Positions 1-10,523 of a DNA stretch of 18,131 nt are shown here, in pieces. Location: positions 1 to 18,131 of the forward strand of contig DATHGT010000324.1 in NCBI GenBank assembly GCA_035317605.1, read 5' to 3'. The stretch comes from DATHGT01 sp035317605 (GTDB lineage: Bacteria > Methylomirabilota > Methylomirabilia > Rokubacteriales > CSP1-6). Position 1 is the stretch's first letter; each line of letters starts with the position of its first letter. Both the position numbers and the translations under genes were made by a program. The notes beneath the pieces were generated by a model. That model ran no database searches. It was not told the DNA's origin and was given only the letters and a program-made list of their open reading frames with translations.

Positions 1-825
1 ACGACGGTGACCGCGTTCGGGGCCGGCGGCCCGTGGAGTCACAAGCACGGCTTCGACGGGATCGGGCAGACGATGGCCGGCGGCGCGTATCTCACGGGGA
101 CGCCCGAGCAGCCCATGCGCGCCGCCGTGGCCTGGGTCGACTGCGGGACCGCGTCGCTGGCCGCGCTGGGCACGCTCGCCGCGCTGATGGAGCGCGGCAA
201 GACCGGCCGGGGCCAGAAGGTCGAGGGCGCCCTGCTCCGCACCGCGATCGCGTTCAACAACCCCACGCTGGTCGAGCAAGCGGTCGTCCAGCCCAACCGC
301 ATCGCCACCCTCAACCGGGGCCAGACCTCCGCGCCGTCGGATCTGTTCCGCACCAGGGACGGCTGGATCATCGCCTACGCGATCGGCGGTCCGATGTATG
401 AGCGGTGGGCGAAGCTGATGGGCGAGCCCGAGTGGACCACCGATCCGCGCTTCAAGGACGACCTCTCGCGTGGCGACCACGGCGAGCTGATCTCCAAGCG
501 CATGACCGACTGGACGATGACCCGGACGACGACGGAGGCCCTGGCAGAGCTGGAAAAGGCGAAGATCCCCGCGGGCCCGCTCTACTCACCCCAGCAGGCG
601 CTCGAGGACGAACACATCCGCACGGCGGGCTTGCTCAACGACACGGACTACCCCGGCATCGCGCGCCCCGCTCCGCTGGCGCCGACGCCGGTGGATCTCT
701 CGGACACGCCGGGCCGTTTCCGTCACCGCGCCCCCCAGCTCGGGGAGCACACCGACGAGATCCTGGGGGAGCTGGGCTACGGCGCCGCCGAGATCGCCGC
801 GCTGCGCGGCCGCAAGGTCGTCTGA
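1..825 (+). CDS. Class III (CaiB/BaiF family) CoA-transferase, 5'-truncated by window edge
   Basis: The reading frame is open from base 1, so the gene starts outside the window; the first in-frame GTG (7) is internal. About 274 residues remain of a family that usually has about 390-400, so roughly the first 120 are missing. Visible family signatures are the FGxxGPW motif near residue 6, the following GFDxIxQxMAG segment, and the AWVDCGTASLAALGTLAAL helix followed by RGKTGRGQKVEG. Asp47 of the visible part aligns with the catalytic aspartate that forms the acyl-CoA anhydride intermediate in formyl-CoA transferase; this alignment is from memory of the family. Such cytoplasmic enzymes move CoA between carboxylic acids, for example carnitine, bile acids, succinate or aromatic acids. 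The substrate cannot be told from sequence. The C-terminus is normal and the stop lies 6 bases from the convergent next gene. Confidence 0.93.
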   Translation, partial: TTVTAFGAGGPWSHKHGFDGIGQTMAGGAYLTGTPEQPMRAAVAWVDCGTASLAALGTLAALMERGKTGRGQKVEGALLRTAIAFNNPTLVEQAVVQPNRIATLNRGQTSAPSDLFRTRDGWIIAYAIGGPMYERWAKLMGEPEWTTDPRFKDDLSRGDHGELISKRMTDWTMTRTTTEALAELEKAKIPAGPLYSPQQALEDEHIRTAGLLNDTDYPGIARPAPLAPTPVDLSDTPGRFRHRAPQLGEHTDEILGELGYGAAEIAALRGRKVV

Positions 826-831
826 CGCGCG

Positions 832-1011
832 CTACTCGCCGCGGATCTGGCGCAGGCGCTGCTTGAGATTGGTCATCCGATCGTTCATCTGTTCCGACAG
901 GCGGGTCGCCTTGGTCCGCTTCTTCGGAGTGGGCGGGGTGGTCGAGGTCGTCGTCGTCTTGTTGTGACAGTAGAAGCAGCCTTGCCTCAGGCCGTGCTTG
1001 CACTCGGTCAT
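832..1011 (-). CDS. Small CxH/CxxC putative metal-binding protein, 59 aa
   Basis: I choose the ATG at 1011 because AGGAG lies 8 bases upstream on the minus strand. A longer frame runs to 1143 but its extra part overlaps the divergent oxidase start and has no such site. The protein begins MTECKHGLRQGCFYCHN, giving C4, H6, C12, C15 and H16, which could hold one zinc or iron ion. A threonine/proline-rich linker (about residues 19-29) follows, then a basic tail rich in K, R, Q and N that is probably helical. No family is recognised with certainty. Short proteins with a CxHG...CxxC head occur in many bacteria without known function. It sits tail to tail with the CoA-transferase and head to head with the FAD enzyme. 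Confidence 0.65.
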   Translation of the reverse strand: MTECKHGLRQGCFYCHNKTTTTSTTPPTPKKRTKATRLSEQMNDRMTNLKQRLRQIRGE

Positions 1012-1102
1012 TGATCGCTCTCCTTTTCCCCAGCATACCAATCTACCCCACCGAAGCGGTCTCCTTGACAGCAATCGGCCGGCGCCTCCAAGATGAGCGC
1101 CG

Positions 1103-2350
1103 GTGACGATCGAGACCGACGTCCTCATCATCGGCGGCGGCATCGCCGGAGCCTCCGCCGCCTATCACCTCACCGCCCTCGGCCACCGCGTCGTGCTGCT
1201 CGAGCGCGGTGACGTCGCCTCGGGCGCGTCGGGCGTCAACGCGGGCCAGATCGATTCCGTCGGCTGGGGTCACGCGCCCGATCTGCAGGCCCATCTCACC
1301 GCGGGCAGCGTCGAGATCTTCGAGCGCGTGCAGCTCGATCACGGCGAGGACATCGAGTTCCGGCGCTCGGGCGCGCTGCAGGCGGTCCGCACGGGCGAGG
1401 AGTACGAGTTCACGCGCGACCGTGTTGCCGCGCTGCGCGCGCGAGGCCACACGGTCGAGCTGCTGACGATTCGCGAGGCGCGCGCGATCGAGCCCGCGCT
1501 CTCACCGGCCCTGCTCGGCGCGATGTTCTCGCCGCTTCGCTCGCAGGCCGACCCCGTGAAGGCCACGCGCGCGTTCGCGCGGTTGGCCGAGCGCGAGGGC
1601 GCCCGCGTGCTCACTCAGCACGAGGTGAAAGCGCTGTCCCCGCGCTCGACGTCGGGCTACGCGGCCAGCACCTCGCGCGGCGAGGTGGCCGCGGGCGCCG
1701 TCGTCATCGCCGCCGGGGCCTGGAGCGCCTCCATCGGCGCGATGCTGGATCTCGACGTGCCGATCGTTCCCGTGCGCGGCCAGATGTGGGCGACCGCGCC
1801 CGCGCCGCCGTGCCTGTTCCAGACCATGTCGGCGGCGGAGTCGGCGCTCGCGTGGCATCGCGACCGGGGCGGCGCACCTCCCGACCTCACCCACCGCGAC
1901 GGGCTCCGGGTGACGCGTCACCTCTACGGACGGCAACGGCGAGACGGTGAGCTGATCTTCGGCGGCGACCGCGAGGTGTGCGGATGGGACACGACGCCCG
2001 ATCCGTCGGGTATCGAGACGAATCGTGGCCACGTGATCGAGCTGCTGCCGTTCCTGTCCGCGCTGCCGGTCGCGCGCACGTGGGCGGGGCTGATGCCCTT
2101 CTCGCTCGACGGCAGGCCGCTCATCGGCCGCGTTCCCGGCCGCGACGACCTCTGGATCGTGAGCGGTCTCGCCTCCTCAGGGTTCGGGCGCGGACCCGCG
2201 GCCGGAAAGCTGCTCGCCGACTACCTGCACAGTGGCGTGCCTGCTCCGGTGCTGGCCGATGCGGATCCGATCGGCCGCATCCGCGAGCGCGGAGCGGTCT
2301 CGACGCCGCGCATCGTCGACCACGCCGACGAGCGCGCCGCCCGCGGCTGA
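1103..2350 (+). CDS. FAD-dependent oxidoreductase, DAO family (glycine/sarcosine oxidase-like)
   Basis: The 415-residue protein opens with a Rossmann dinucleotide-binding motif, VLIIGGGIAGAS (G11, G13, G16), and an acidic residue (E34) after the second strand for the FAD ribose. The C-terminus has the DAO-type pattern WAGLMPFSLDGRPLIG followed by GLASSGFGRGPAAGKLLADYL, which contacts the flavin. The length fits the D-amino-acid oxidase / sarcosine oxidase beta / glycine oxidase group (PF01266). Members oxidise the C-N bond of amino acids or N-methyl amines in the cytoplasm. The substrate is not inferable. Start is GTG at 1103; the ATG at 1093 is out of frame. Its Shine-Dalgarno is weak. It is 91 bases from, and divergent to, the small CxxC protein. 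Confidence 0.9.
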   Translation: MTIETDVLIIGGGIAGASAAYHLTALGHRVVLLERGDVASGASGVNAGQIDSVGWGHAPDLQAHLTAGSVEIFERVQLDHGEDIEFRRSGALQAVRTGEEYEFTRDRVAALRARGHTVELLTIREARAIEPALSPALLGAMFSPLRSQADPVKATRAFARLAEREGARVLTQHEVKALSPRSTSGYAASTSRGEVAAGAVVIAAGAWSASIGAMLDLDVPIVPVRGQMWATAPAPPCLFQTMSAAESALAWHRDRGGAPPDLTHRDGLRVTRHLYGRQRRDGELIFGGDREVCGWDTTPDPSGIETNRGHVIELLPFLSALPVARTWAGLMPFSLDGRPLIGRVPGRDDLWIVSGLASSGFGRGPAAGKLLADYLHSGVPAPVLADADPIGRIRERGAVSTPRIVDHADERAARG

Positions 2351-2429
2351 AGCGGCTCGCCAGGACGGCGTCGACGGGGTATCCTCAGCGCCTCGTGTGG
2401 AGGAATTTAGAGATGATCGGAGGCCACTC

Positions 2430-3116
2430 ATGCGCTCACTCACTCGCCTCGTCCTCGCTCTGGCCATGGCGGCGTTCGGCGTGACGTCCGCCGACGCCGC
2501 GGACAACGCCACGTTCTACACGGTGACGTACGTGGAGGTCGTCCCCACCGCGGCGGCCCAGGCCGCCGGCGCGGTCCGGCAGTACGCGGACGCGACCCGC
2601 AAGGACACGGGCGCGGTCCGCGTGGAGAGCGTCCAGCGCGTCGACCGGCCGAACCAGTTCGTGGTGCTGGCCTCGTGGACGGAGGCGAAGGCGTTCGAAG
2701 CTCACCAGGCCGGCGCCGCCATGAAGGCGTTCGACACCGCGGTCCGTCCGCTCATGGCGAGCCCGAACGACACGCGGCTCCATCAGGCGCTCTCCGTGGA
2801 CGTGTCGACGGCGGCGCGGGCGCCGGGCGCGGTGTACGCGGTGACCCACGTCGACGTGATCCCGCCCCGCAAGGACGACGCGGTGGTCGCGCTCAAGCAG
2901 CTCGCGGAAGACAGTCGCAAGGATGCCGGACACGTGCGCTTCGACGTGGTGCAGCAGACCAACCGTCCCAACCACTTCACGGTCGTCGAGATCTGGAAAG
3001 ACCGCGCGAGCTTCGACGCCCACACGGCCACGCCCGGCACCAAGCGCTTCCGCGAGCAGCTCGCCCCCATGAGCGGCTCCCTGTACGACGAACGTCTGTA
3101 CCAGGCTTTGGACTAG
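2430..3116 (+). CDS. Secreted protein with two ABM-type (antibiotic biosynthesis monooxygenase fold) domains
   Basis: The frame is open from 2232, but the ATG at 2430 is chosen because GGAGG lies 6 bases upstream and because it places a clean signal peptide at the N-terminus (basic MRSLTR, hydrophobic LVLALAMAAFGV, cleavage likely after ADA near residue 24). The 228-residue product has two repeats of about 95 residues (about 28-125 and 137-226). Each runs from FYTVTYVEVVP or VYAVTHVDVIP, through a DxxRKDxGxVRxxxVQ segment and an RPNxFxVxxxW segment, to a closing strand. This is the ferredoxin-like ABM fold (PF03992), normally a dimer; here one chain supplies both halves. ABM proteins include quinone-forming oxygenases and haem-degrading enzymes, but many have no known activity. 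Export to the periplasm is inferred. The stop directly abuts the minus-strand reading described at 3117-3239. Confidence 0.85.
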   Translation: MRSLTRLVLALAMAAFGVTSADAADNATFYTVTYVEVVPTAAAQAAGAVRQYADATRKDTGAVRVESVQRVDRPNQFVVLASWTEAKAFEAHQAGAAMKAFDTAVRPLMASPNDTRLHQALSVDVSTAARAPGAVYAVTHVDVIPPRKDDAVVALKQLAEDSRKDAGHVRFDVVQQTNRPNHFTVVEIWKDRASFDAHTATPGTKRFREQLAPMSGSLYDERLYQALD

Positions 3117-3239
3117 CTAATCGGCGTGGTTGCTGTTCGGGGCGCTGCAGAAGCTCATGCGGTTCTTCGCGTGGTCGAAGAAGAGACAGAACTTGGTGGA
3201 GTGGGGCTTCCCGCCGAATCGATCGGTGTAGTTGTCTAG
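3117..3239 (-). other. Codons with coding bias in a second frame after the rhodanese stop (possible frameshifted C-terminus or gene remnant)
   Basis: Downstream of the rhodanese stop, a different minus-strand frame stays open and ends with TAG at 3119-3117. Of the 33 codons before that stop, starting at the phenylalanine of FGGKPHSTKF, 31 end in G or C, which is the usage of true genes here. The peptide is not low-complexity: it reads LDNYTDRFGG, then KPHSTKFCLFF, DHAKNRMSFC and SAPNSNHAD. There is no ATG, GTG or TTG with a ribosome site at its beginning, and the frame is open back to 3485 inside the rhodanese gene. The simplest readings are a one-base indel near 3240 (real or sequencing) that shortens the rhodanese, or a remnant of another gene. 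Its stop abuts the stop of the convergent ABM gene as TAGCTA. Confidence 0.4.
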
Positions 3240-4816
3240 GCCGGTGAGTACTTGCGACCCAGCGCTTCTTCCCAGCGCAGGTAGTTCTGCATGTCGGCGA
3301 AGTTTCGGTCCGGGCCGGACAGCACCACGTCGGTCGGCGCCGCCATCACCCCCGACAGTCCCTTCTCCAGGGGCAGACCGGCCTTCTGCCACGCCGCCAT
3401 GCCGCCATCGAGGACGGCGACGTCGGTGTAGCCCAGCTCCGCCAGCGTCGCGGCGGCGAGGGTCGAGCCCGTTCCGTCGTTGCACGTGACCGTCAGCGGC
3501 GCGCGCTTCGACGGCACGATGTCAGGTATCCAGAGTTCCAGCCAGCCCCGCGGCACCCAGCGCGCGCCGGGCACGTGGCCGCGGGCGAAGTCCTGACTGG
3601 TGTCCACGAAAATGATCGCCGCCGAGGGCGCGGCGTGCAGCGCCTGCGCGCTCACCCACTTCGTCGCGCTCACCGCCCGCTCGTAGCCGGCGGGGCCTTC
3701 CTCCGGCGCGCCCGCGGCCAGCGCGCGGCCGGCGGCGGTCCAAGCGCCCGTGCCGCCGTCGAGCGCATAGACCTCGCGGAAGCCCATCTGGCGGTACCAC
3801 GAGGCGATGACGGTCGCGCGGGCCTTGCCGTCGCACGCGAACACGAACGTGGCGTTCTTCACCACGGCCACGTCGTCGGCACGCTGCACGGCCTGACCGC
3901 CGGGGAACCAGCGAAAGCCGGGGACGTGGCCGGCGGCGTATTCCTCGCGCGTGCGCACGTCCACGAGATAGACCGTCTCCGAGCGCCCGCGCGCCATCAC
4001 GCCGTCGAGGGCGGCGACGTCGAGAGAGCGCACGCCGTCCTCAGCGGCCAGCTTGGCGGCGTAGGCCTCGGCCGCGGCCACCGCGCCCCGCGAGGGCGTG
4101 GGCAGGTCGACGCGGTCGGCGCCGGATTCGAGCGTCTCGCCGGCCAGCAGCCAGCCCGCCGTCCCGTTTTTCAGCCCGAGCACGTTGGCGTACCCCATGC
4201 GCTGGAGCACGCGGGTGCCGATGATGCTGCGCGTTCGCCCGGCGCAGTTGACGATGATCGTGGTGTCCGGCGTCAGGTCGCGGGCGAGGTCGGTGATGCG
4301 CAGGGCCAGCTCGCCGCCGGGCACGCTGCGCCCGCCGGGGATGCAGAAGCGCCGGAACTCCTCGGGGGTGCGGCTGTCGAGGATCAGGAACTTCTCGCCC
4401 GCCCGCATGCGCTCGGCCAGCTCGCGGGCCTCGACCTCGGGCACGTGGGCGACCACTTCGACCTTCTCGCCGAAGTCCTTGCTGGGGACGTTCGATCCCC
4501 ACTCGGTGGCGAGGCCGTCGGTGACCCAGCGGTTGATCCCCCCGTCGAGCACGGACACCTCGCGGTACCCCAGGCGCTCGAGCGTGGCCGCGGCCAGCGC
4601 GGCGCGTCGCCCGTCGTCGTCGCAGAGGATCACGCGCGCGCCGAGGTAGGGGACGGCCTGAGACACCACGAATTCGAGCTGGCGCCGGGGGATCAGGCTG
4701 GCCCCCGGAATGTGGCTGCTGTTGTACTCGCCCGCTTCCCTGACGTCGATCAACGCGAACGAGGCGTCGCCGCCGAGCAGTGCCTTCAACGCCTCCGGTG
4801 CGATCTTTCCGGCCAT
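3236..4816 (-). CDS. Four-domain rhodanese-like sulfurtransferase
   Basis: I choose the second ATG (4816), giving 526 residues, because GGAGGAGG lies 6 bases upstream; the ATG at 4822 touches that site. Four rhodanese domains (PF00581) follow each other, each with a cysteine loop where the persulfide forms: C65 in LCDDDGRRAA, C191 in NCAGRTRS, C328 in ACDGKARA and C445 in TCNDGTGS. Each also has the DxRxxxEYxxxHIPGA-type entry motif and the LDGGxxAW exit motif, most clearly in domains 1, 3 and 4. There is no signal peptide, so it is probably cytoplasmic. Rhodaneses pass sulfane sulfur between donors and acceptors such as cyanide, thiols or cofactor-making enzymes. It is the last gene of a minus-strand unit, 48 bases after the DUF255 gene. 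Its true C-terminus is uncertain (see 3117-3239). Confidence 0.93.
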   Translation of the reverse strand: MAGKIAPEALKALLGGDASFALIDVREAGEYNSSHIPGASLIPRRQLEFVVSQAVPYLGARVILCDDDGRRAALAAATLERLGYREVSVLDGGINRWVTDGLATEWGSNVPSKDFGEKVEVVAHVPEVEARELAERMRAGEKFLILDSRTPEEFRRFCIPGGRSVPGGELALRITDLARDLTPDTTIIVNCAGRTRSIIGTRVLQRMGYANVLGLKNGTAGWLLAGETLESGADRVDLPTPSRGAVAAAEAYAAKLAAEDGVRSLDVAALDGVMARGRSETVYLVDVRTREEYAAGHVPGFRWFPGGQAVQRADDVAVVKNATFVFACDGKARATVIASWYRQMGFREVYALDGGTGAWTAAGRALAAGAPEEGPAGYERAVSATKWVSAQALHAAPSAAIIFVDTSQDFARGHVPGARWVPRGWLELWIPDIVPSKRAPLTVTCNDGTGSTLAAATLAELGYTDVAVLDGGMAAWQKAGLPLEKGLSGVMAAPTDVVLSGPDRNFADMQNYLRWEEALGRKYSPA

Positions 4817-4864
4817 GGCCATCCTCCTCCGTCGGTTCGAGGAGCATACCGCAGGGCCGGCGAC

Positions 4865-7117
4865 TCAGCGAAATAGGCGGACAGTCTCCGGGAGCAGACA
4901 GAGTCGATCGCTGCACGCTTGCAGCGAGAGCTTCACGCCCGCGCTGGTCCCCGCGAGGCGGACGCCCAGCGTGACCGTGCCTTCGTACACCGCGACGGGG
5001 CGGCCCGCGAAGCCCAGGACGACGTCCTTCGCGGGCGGGTACGTGACCTCGACGGTCGCGCCGCCGTCGCCATCGATCCGCGTGGCGATCAACGAATCCT
5101 GGAGCGGACGATGGCCGTTGACGTGCCAGCCCGGGTCGATGCGGATGGTGACGTCCAGCTCCCGGGTCTCCCCCGCTCCGGCCGCGCGGGTGATCTGCGC
5201 CCGCACGTGGCCATCGGCGAGGAACGCCGCGCGCACGGGCGCCGGTCGATCCAGCTCGTGGAGCACGCGGGCCAGCGTCGTCTGGTCGGTCGCGTCGACG
5301 TCGACGGCCTGACGCAGGTGCGTCGCGACGTCCGCGAGCGCCGCGCGATACCGGCCGGGACCGGTCTGGCGGGCCAGCCGATGGAGCGCCTCGGCGAGCG
5401 CCGCCGCCGGCGACGGCACGTCGCGATCGTGGCCGCCGGCCTGGAGCTGCTGGGCGAGGGCGGCCTCGGCCGGCAGCGCCTTCTCGACGAGAGCGGCCTG
5501 CGTGAGCCAGAGGCCGTTGCCGTCGATCTCGTGCAGCACGCTGAGGGCACGCAGCAGCGCGCCGAAATCTTCGAGCGACGCGCCGAGGTGGCCCTGGCCG
5601 TCGATGCTGTACCGGTGGACGCGACCGGCGCCGGTGTTCAGGGCGAGCAGCCGCTTCATCGTCGTCGCCGCCGACTCGACGTGCCGCGCGTGGCCGAGGA
5701 GATGGCCCGCGCGCGCCAGCGCCTCGATCATCAGCGCGTTCCAGCCGGTGATGGCCTTGGCGTCGACGAACGGCCGCGGTCGGCGCTCGCGTACGGCGCG
5801 CAGCGTCTCGGCGAGCGGACCCAGCCCTTCGAGCGCGACGCCGTCGCGGGGGGTCAGCAGGAACGTGCCGGGCTCCTGCTCGACCCGCCGATACGACCGA
5901 TCGACGGCGGCGCGGCCGGCCGGGTCGAGGGCGTCGAGGTCGGCCGCGCTCCAGAGATAGTGGCCGCCGTCGCGTCCGTCGGCGTCGGCGTCGAGCGCGC
6001 CGGCGAACAGGCCGTCGGGTGTCCGCATCACACGCTCCACGAAGTCCAGCGTGCGCTCGGCCGCGTAGGCGAAGAGCCGCTCGCCGGTGAGGGTCCACGC
6101 TTCGGCGAAGAGGGGCACCAGCAGGGCTTGATCGTAGAGGGTCTTCTCGAAGTGCGGGCGCTGCCAGTCGCCGGCGACGGAGTAGCGGAAGAAGCCGCCG
6201 GCCACGTGGTCGTGGAGCGCGCTGCGGGCGATCGTGCGCAGGGTGTCGACGAACATGCGCCGGTCGTCCGCGCCGCCGTCGCGCCGATAGGCGTCGAGCA
6301 CCAGGCCGAGATACGAGGCGTTCGGGAACTTGGGAGCGATCCCGAAGCCGTGATGGGTGACGTCGTATTGCCGGCGCACCGATACGAGCGCGCCCTCGCG
6401 AAGCCTGGCGGCGTCGACGGCGGCGCCGGGAGGGCGCGGCTTGAAGGGCGATTCGACGGTCGCGGCCAGACGCTTGACCTGCTCCGGCCGATTCTGCCAG
6501 GCGGTGGCGAACCGCGTGAGCAGATCGGTGAGACGAGCGGGTGGCAGATAACTATCGCCGGCGACGACGTCCCCCCCGGGCGTGAGGACGAGATTGGCCG
6601 GCCAGCCCCCCGAGCCCGTGAGGAGGGCCAGACGCTTCATGAAGCGCTCGTCCAGGTCGGGATGCTCCTCGCGGTCCACCTTGATGCTGACGAACCGCGC
6701 GTTGAGGAGGCGCGCCACGTCCTCGTCGTCGAACGCCTCGCGGGCCATCACGTGACACCAGTGACAGCTCGAGTAGCCGATCGACAGGAAGATGAGCCGG
6801 TTCTCCCGGCGCGCCTGGGCCAGGACGTCCTCCGACCACGCGCGCCAGCGGACGGGATCGTGAGCGTGCTGAAGCAGGTACGGGGAGCGCTCCAGGATCA
6901 GCGCGTTGACGTGACGCGGACGCTGGGCCGCGTCCACGAGCCGGGTGCGGATCGGATAGCGGCCCGCCTTCTCGCGGGCCGCCTTCCACCACGCGTCGCT
7001 CTCGTCCGCCGCCGTCGCCGCGGCCACGGCGGCGACCCCGACGAGTAATGAGGCGATGACAAGGACCGCCACGGCCTTGCCGTGGCGCGACGCGTGTTGG
7101 GGGGTTTGGGGGGCCAT
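4865..7117 (-). CDS. Exported DUF255 (YyaL/SPATA20-type) thioredoxin-fold protein fused to a DsbD-alpha-like C-terminal domain
   Basis: The start at 7117 gives 750 residues; an ATG at 7132, one base after the upstream stop, is the alternative. A hydrophobic segment (about 14-36) acts as signal peptide or anchor. Residues about 69-190 are the DUF255 thioredoxin-like domain, with NALILERSPYLLQHAHDPVRW and the redox motif YSSCHWCHVM (C118, C121). Then comes the long alpha/alpha-toroid part (about 230-600), with GGFFRYSVAGDWQRPHFEKTLYDQA split over the family motif and WNALMIEALARA. The last 130 residues resemble the N-terminal domain of DsbD: DPGWHVNGHRP, then VTYPPAKDVV, VYEGTVTLGVRL and finally LQACSDRLCLLP, with cysteines C735 and C740 as the likely exchange pair. 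DUF255 proteins are usually cytosolic and lack this tail. Function is inferred as extracytoplasmic thiol-disulfide exchange. It lies 16 bases after the FG-GAP gene. Confidence 0.9.
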   Translation of the reverse strand: MAPQTPQHASRHGKAVAVLVIASLLVGVAAVAAATAADESDAWWKAAREKAGRYPIRTRLVDAAQRPRHVNALILERSPYLLQHAHDPVRWRAWSEDVLAQARRENRLIFLSIGYSSCHWCHVMAREAFDDEDVARLLNARFVSIKVDREEHPDLDERFMKRLALLTGSGGWPANLVLTPGGDVVAGDSYLPPARLTDLLTRFATAWQNRPEQVKRLAATVESPFKPRPPGAAVDAARLREGALVSVRRQYDVTHHGFGIAPKFPNASYLGLVLDAYRRDGGADDRRMFVDTLRTIARSALHDHVAGGFFRYSVAGDWQRPHFEKTLYDQALLVPLFAEAWTLTGERLFAYAAERTLDFVERVMRTPDGLFAGALDADADGRDGGHYLWSAADLDALDPAGRAAVDRSYRRVEQEPGTFLLTPRDGVALEGLGPLAETLRAVRERRPRPFVDAKAITGWNALMIEALARAGHLLGHARHVESAATTMKRLLALNTGAGRVHRYSIDGQGHLGASLEDFGALLRALSVLHEIDGNGLWLTQAALVEKALPAEAALAQQLQAGGHDRDVPSPAAALAEALHRLARQTGPGRYRAALADVATHLRQAVDVDATDQTTLARVLHELDRPAPVRAAFLADGHVRAQITRAAGAGETRELDVTIRIDPGWHVNGHRPLQDSLIATRIDGDGGATVEVTYPPAKDVVLGFAGRPVAVYEGTVTLGVRLAGTSAGVKLSLQACSDRLCLLPETVRLFR

Positions 7118-7133
7118 GTCGGGGCCCCCCATC

Positions 7134-10256
<3,123 letters not shown>

Positions 10257-10310
10257 GACACCTCCATCGTCCCGTGGCCCTTGGCCGAGCCCCGGTCACC
10301 CAGTCGAACT

Positions 10311-10340
10311 CTGAGGCCCGCCGGCGCCGGCGAGCCTCAA
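10311..10340. repeat. 30-bp near-perfect palindrome in divergent intergenic region
   Basis: Two 15-base arms meet without a loop, CTGAGGCCCGCCGGC and GCCGGCGAGCCTCAA, pairing at 13 of 15 positions. It lies 55 bases upstream of the FG-GAP gene start and about 180 upstream of the tail-fibre-like gene, in the 267-base space between two divergent genes. A second, shorter palindrome (GGGCAAGGCTTGTCC, 10471-10485) sits 39 bases before the ATG at 10524. Both are placed where operators could act, but no regulator is known and a cruciform-forming repeat is equally possible. No clear -35/-10 pair was found in this space. Confidence 0.4.
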
Positions 10341-10523
10341 GGATGACTGGCGTCCCGACGGGCGTCAAGTCGCTGCCGCCGCCGCGGCCCTTCGCCGGGG
10401 GGAGCCCTCGAGCCCGCAGGAGTCGGTGGACAGAAATCGCCCGAGTGTGCTATTGGTCTACCCCGTCACAGGGCAAGGCTTGTCCGGTGGTCGATGCTCG
10501 CCACTACTTGAGGAGGGTCGTTC

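Noticed and set aside
1065..1070. TTGACA as a -35 box for the FAD oxidoreductase
   Set aside because: No acceptable -10 element at 16-18 bases downstream; the spacing also leaves almost no leader before the GTG at 1103.
2413..2484. 23-codon frame (MIGGHSCAHS...) overlapping the start of the ABM gene, with its own GGAGG
   Set aside because: Overlaps the signal peptide of the real gene in another frame and has no protein-like or attenuator-like features.
4041..6098. 685-codon minus-strand frame overlapping the rhodanese and DUF255 genes
   Set aside because: Arg-rich, low-complexity translation, out of frame with the two well-supported genes that cover it.
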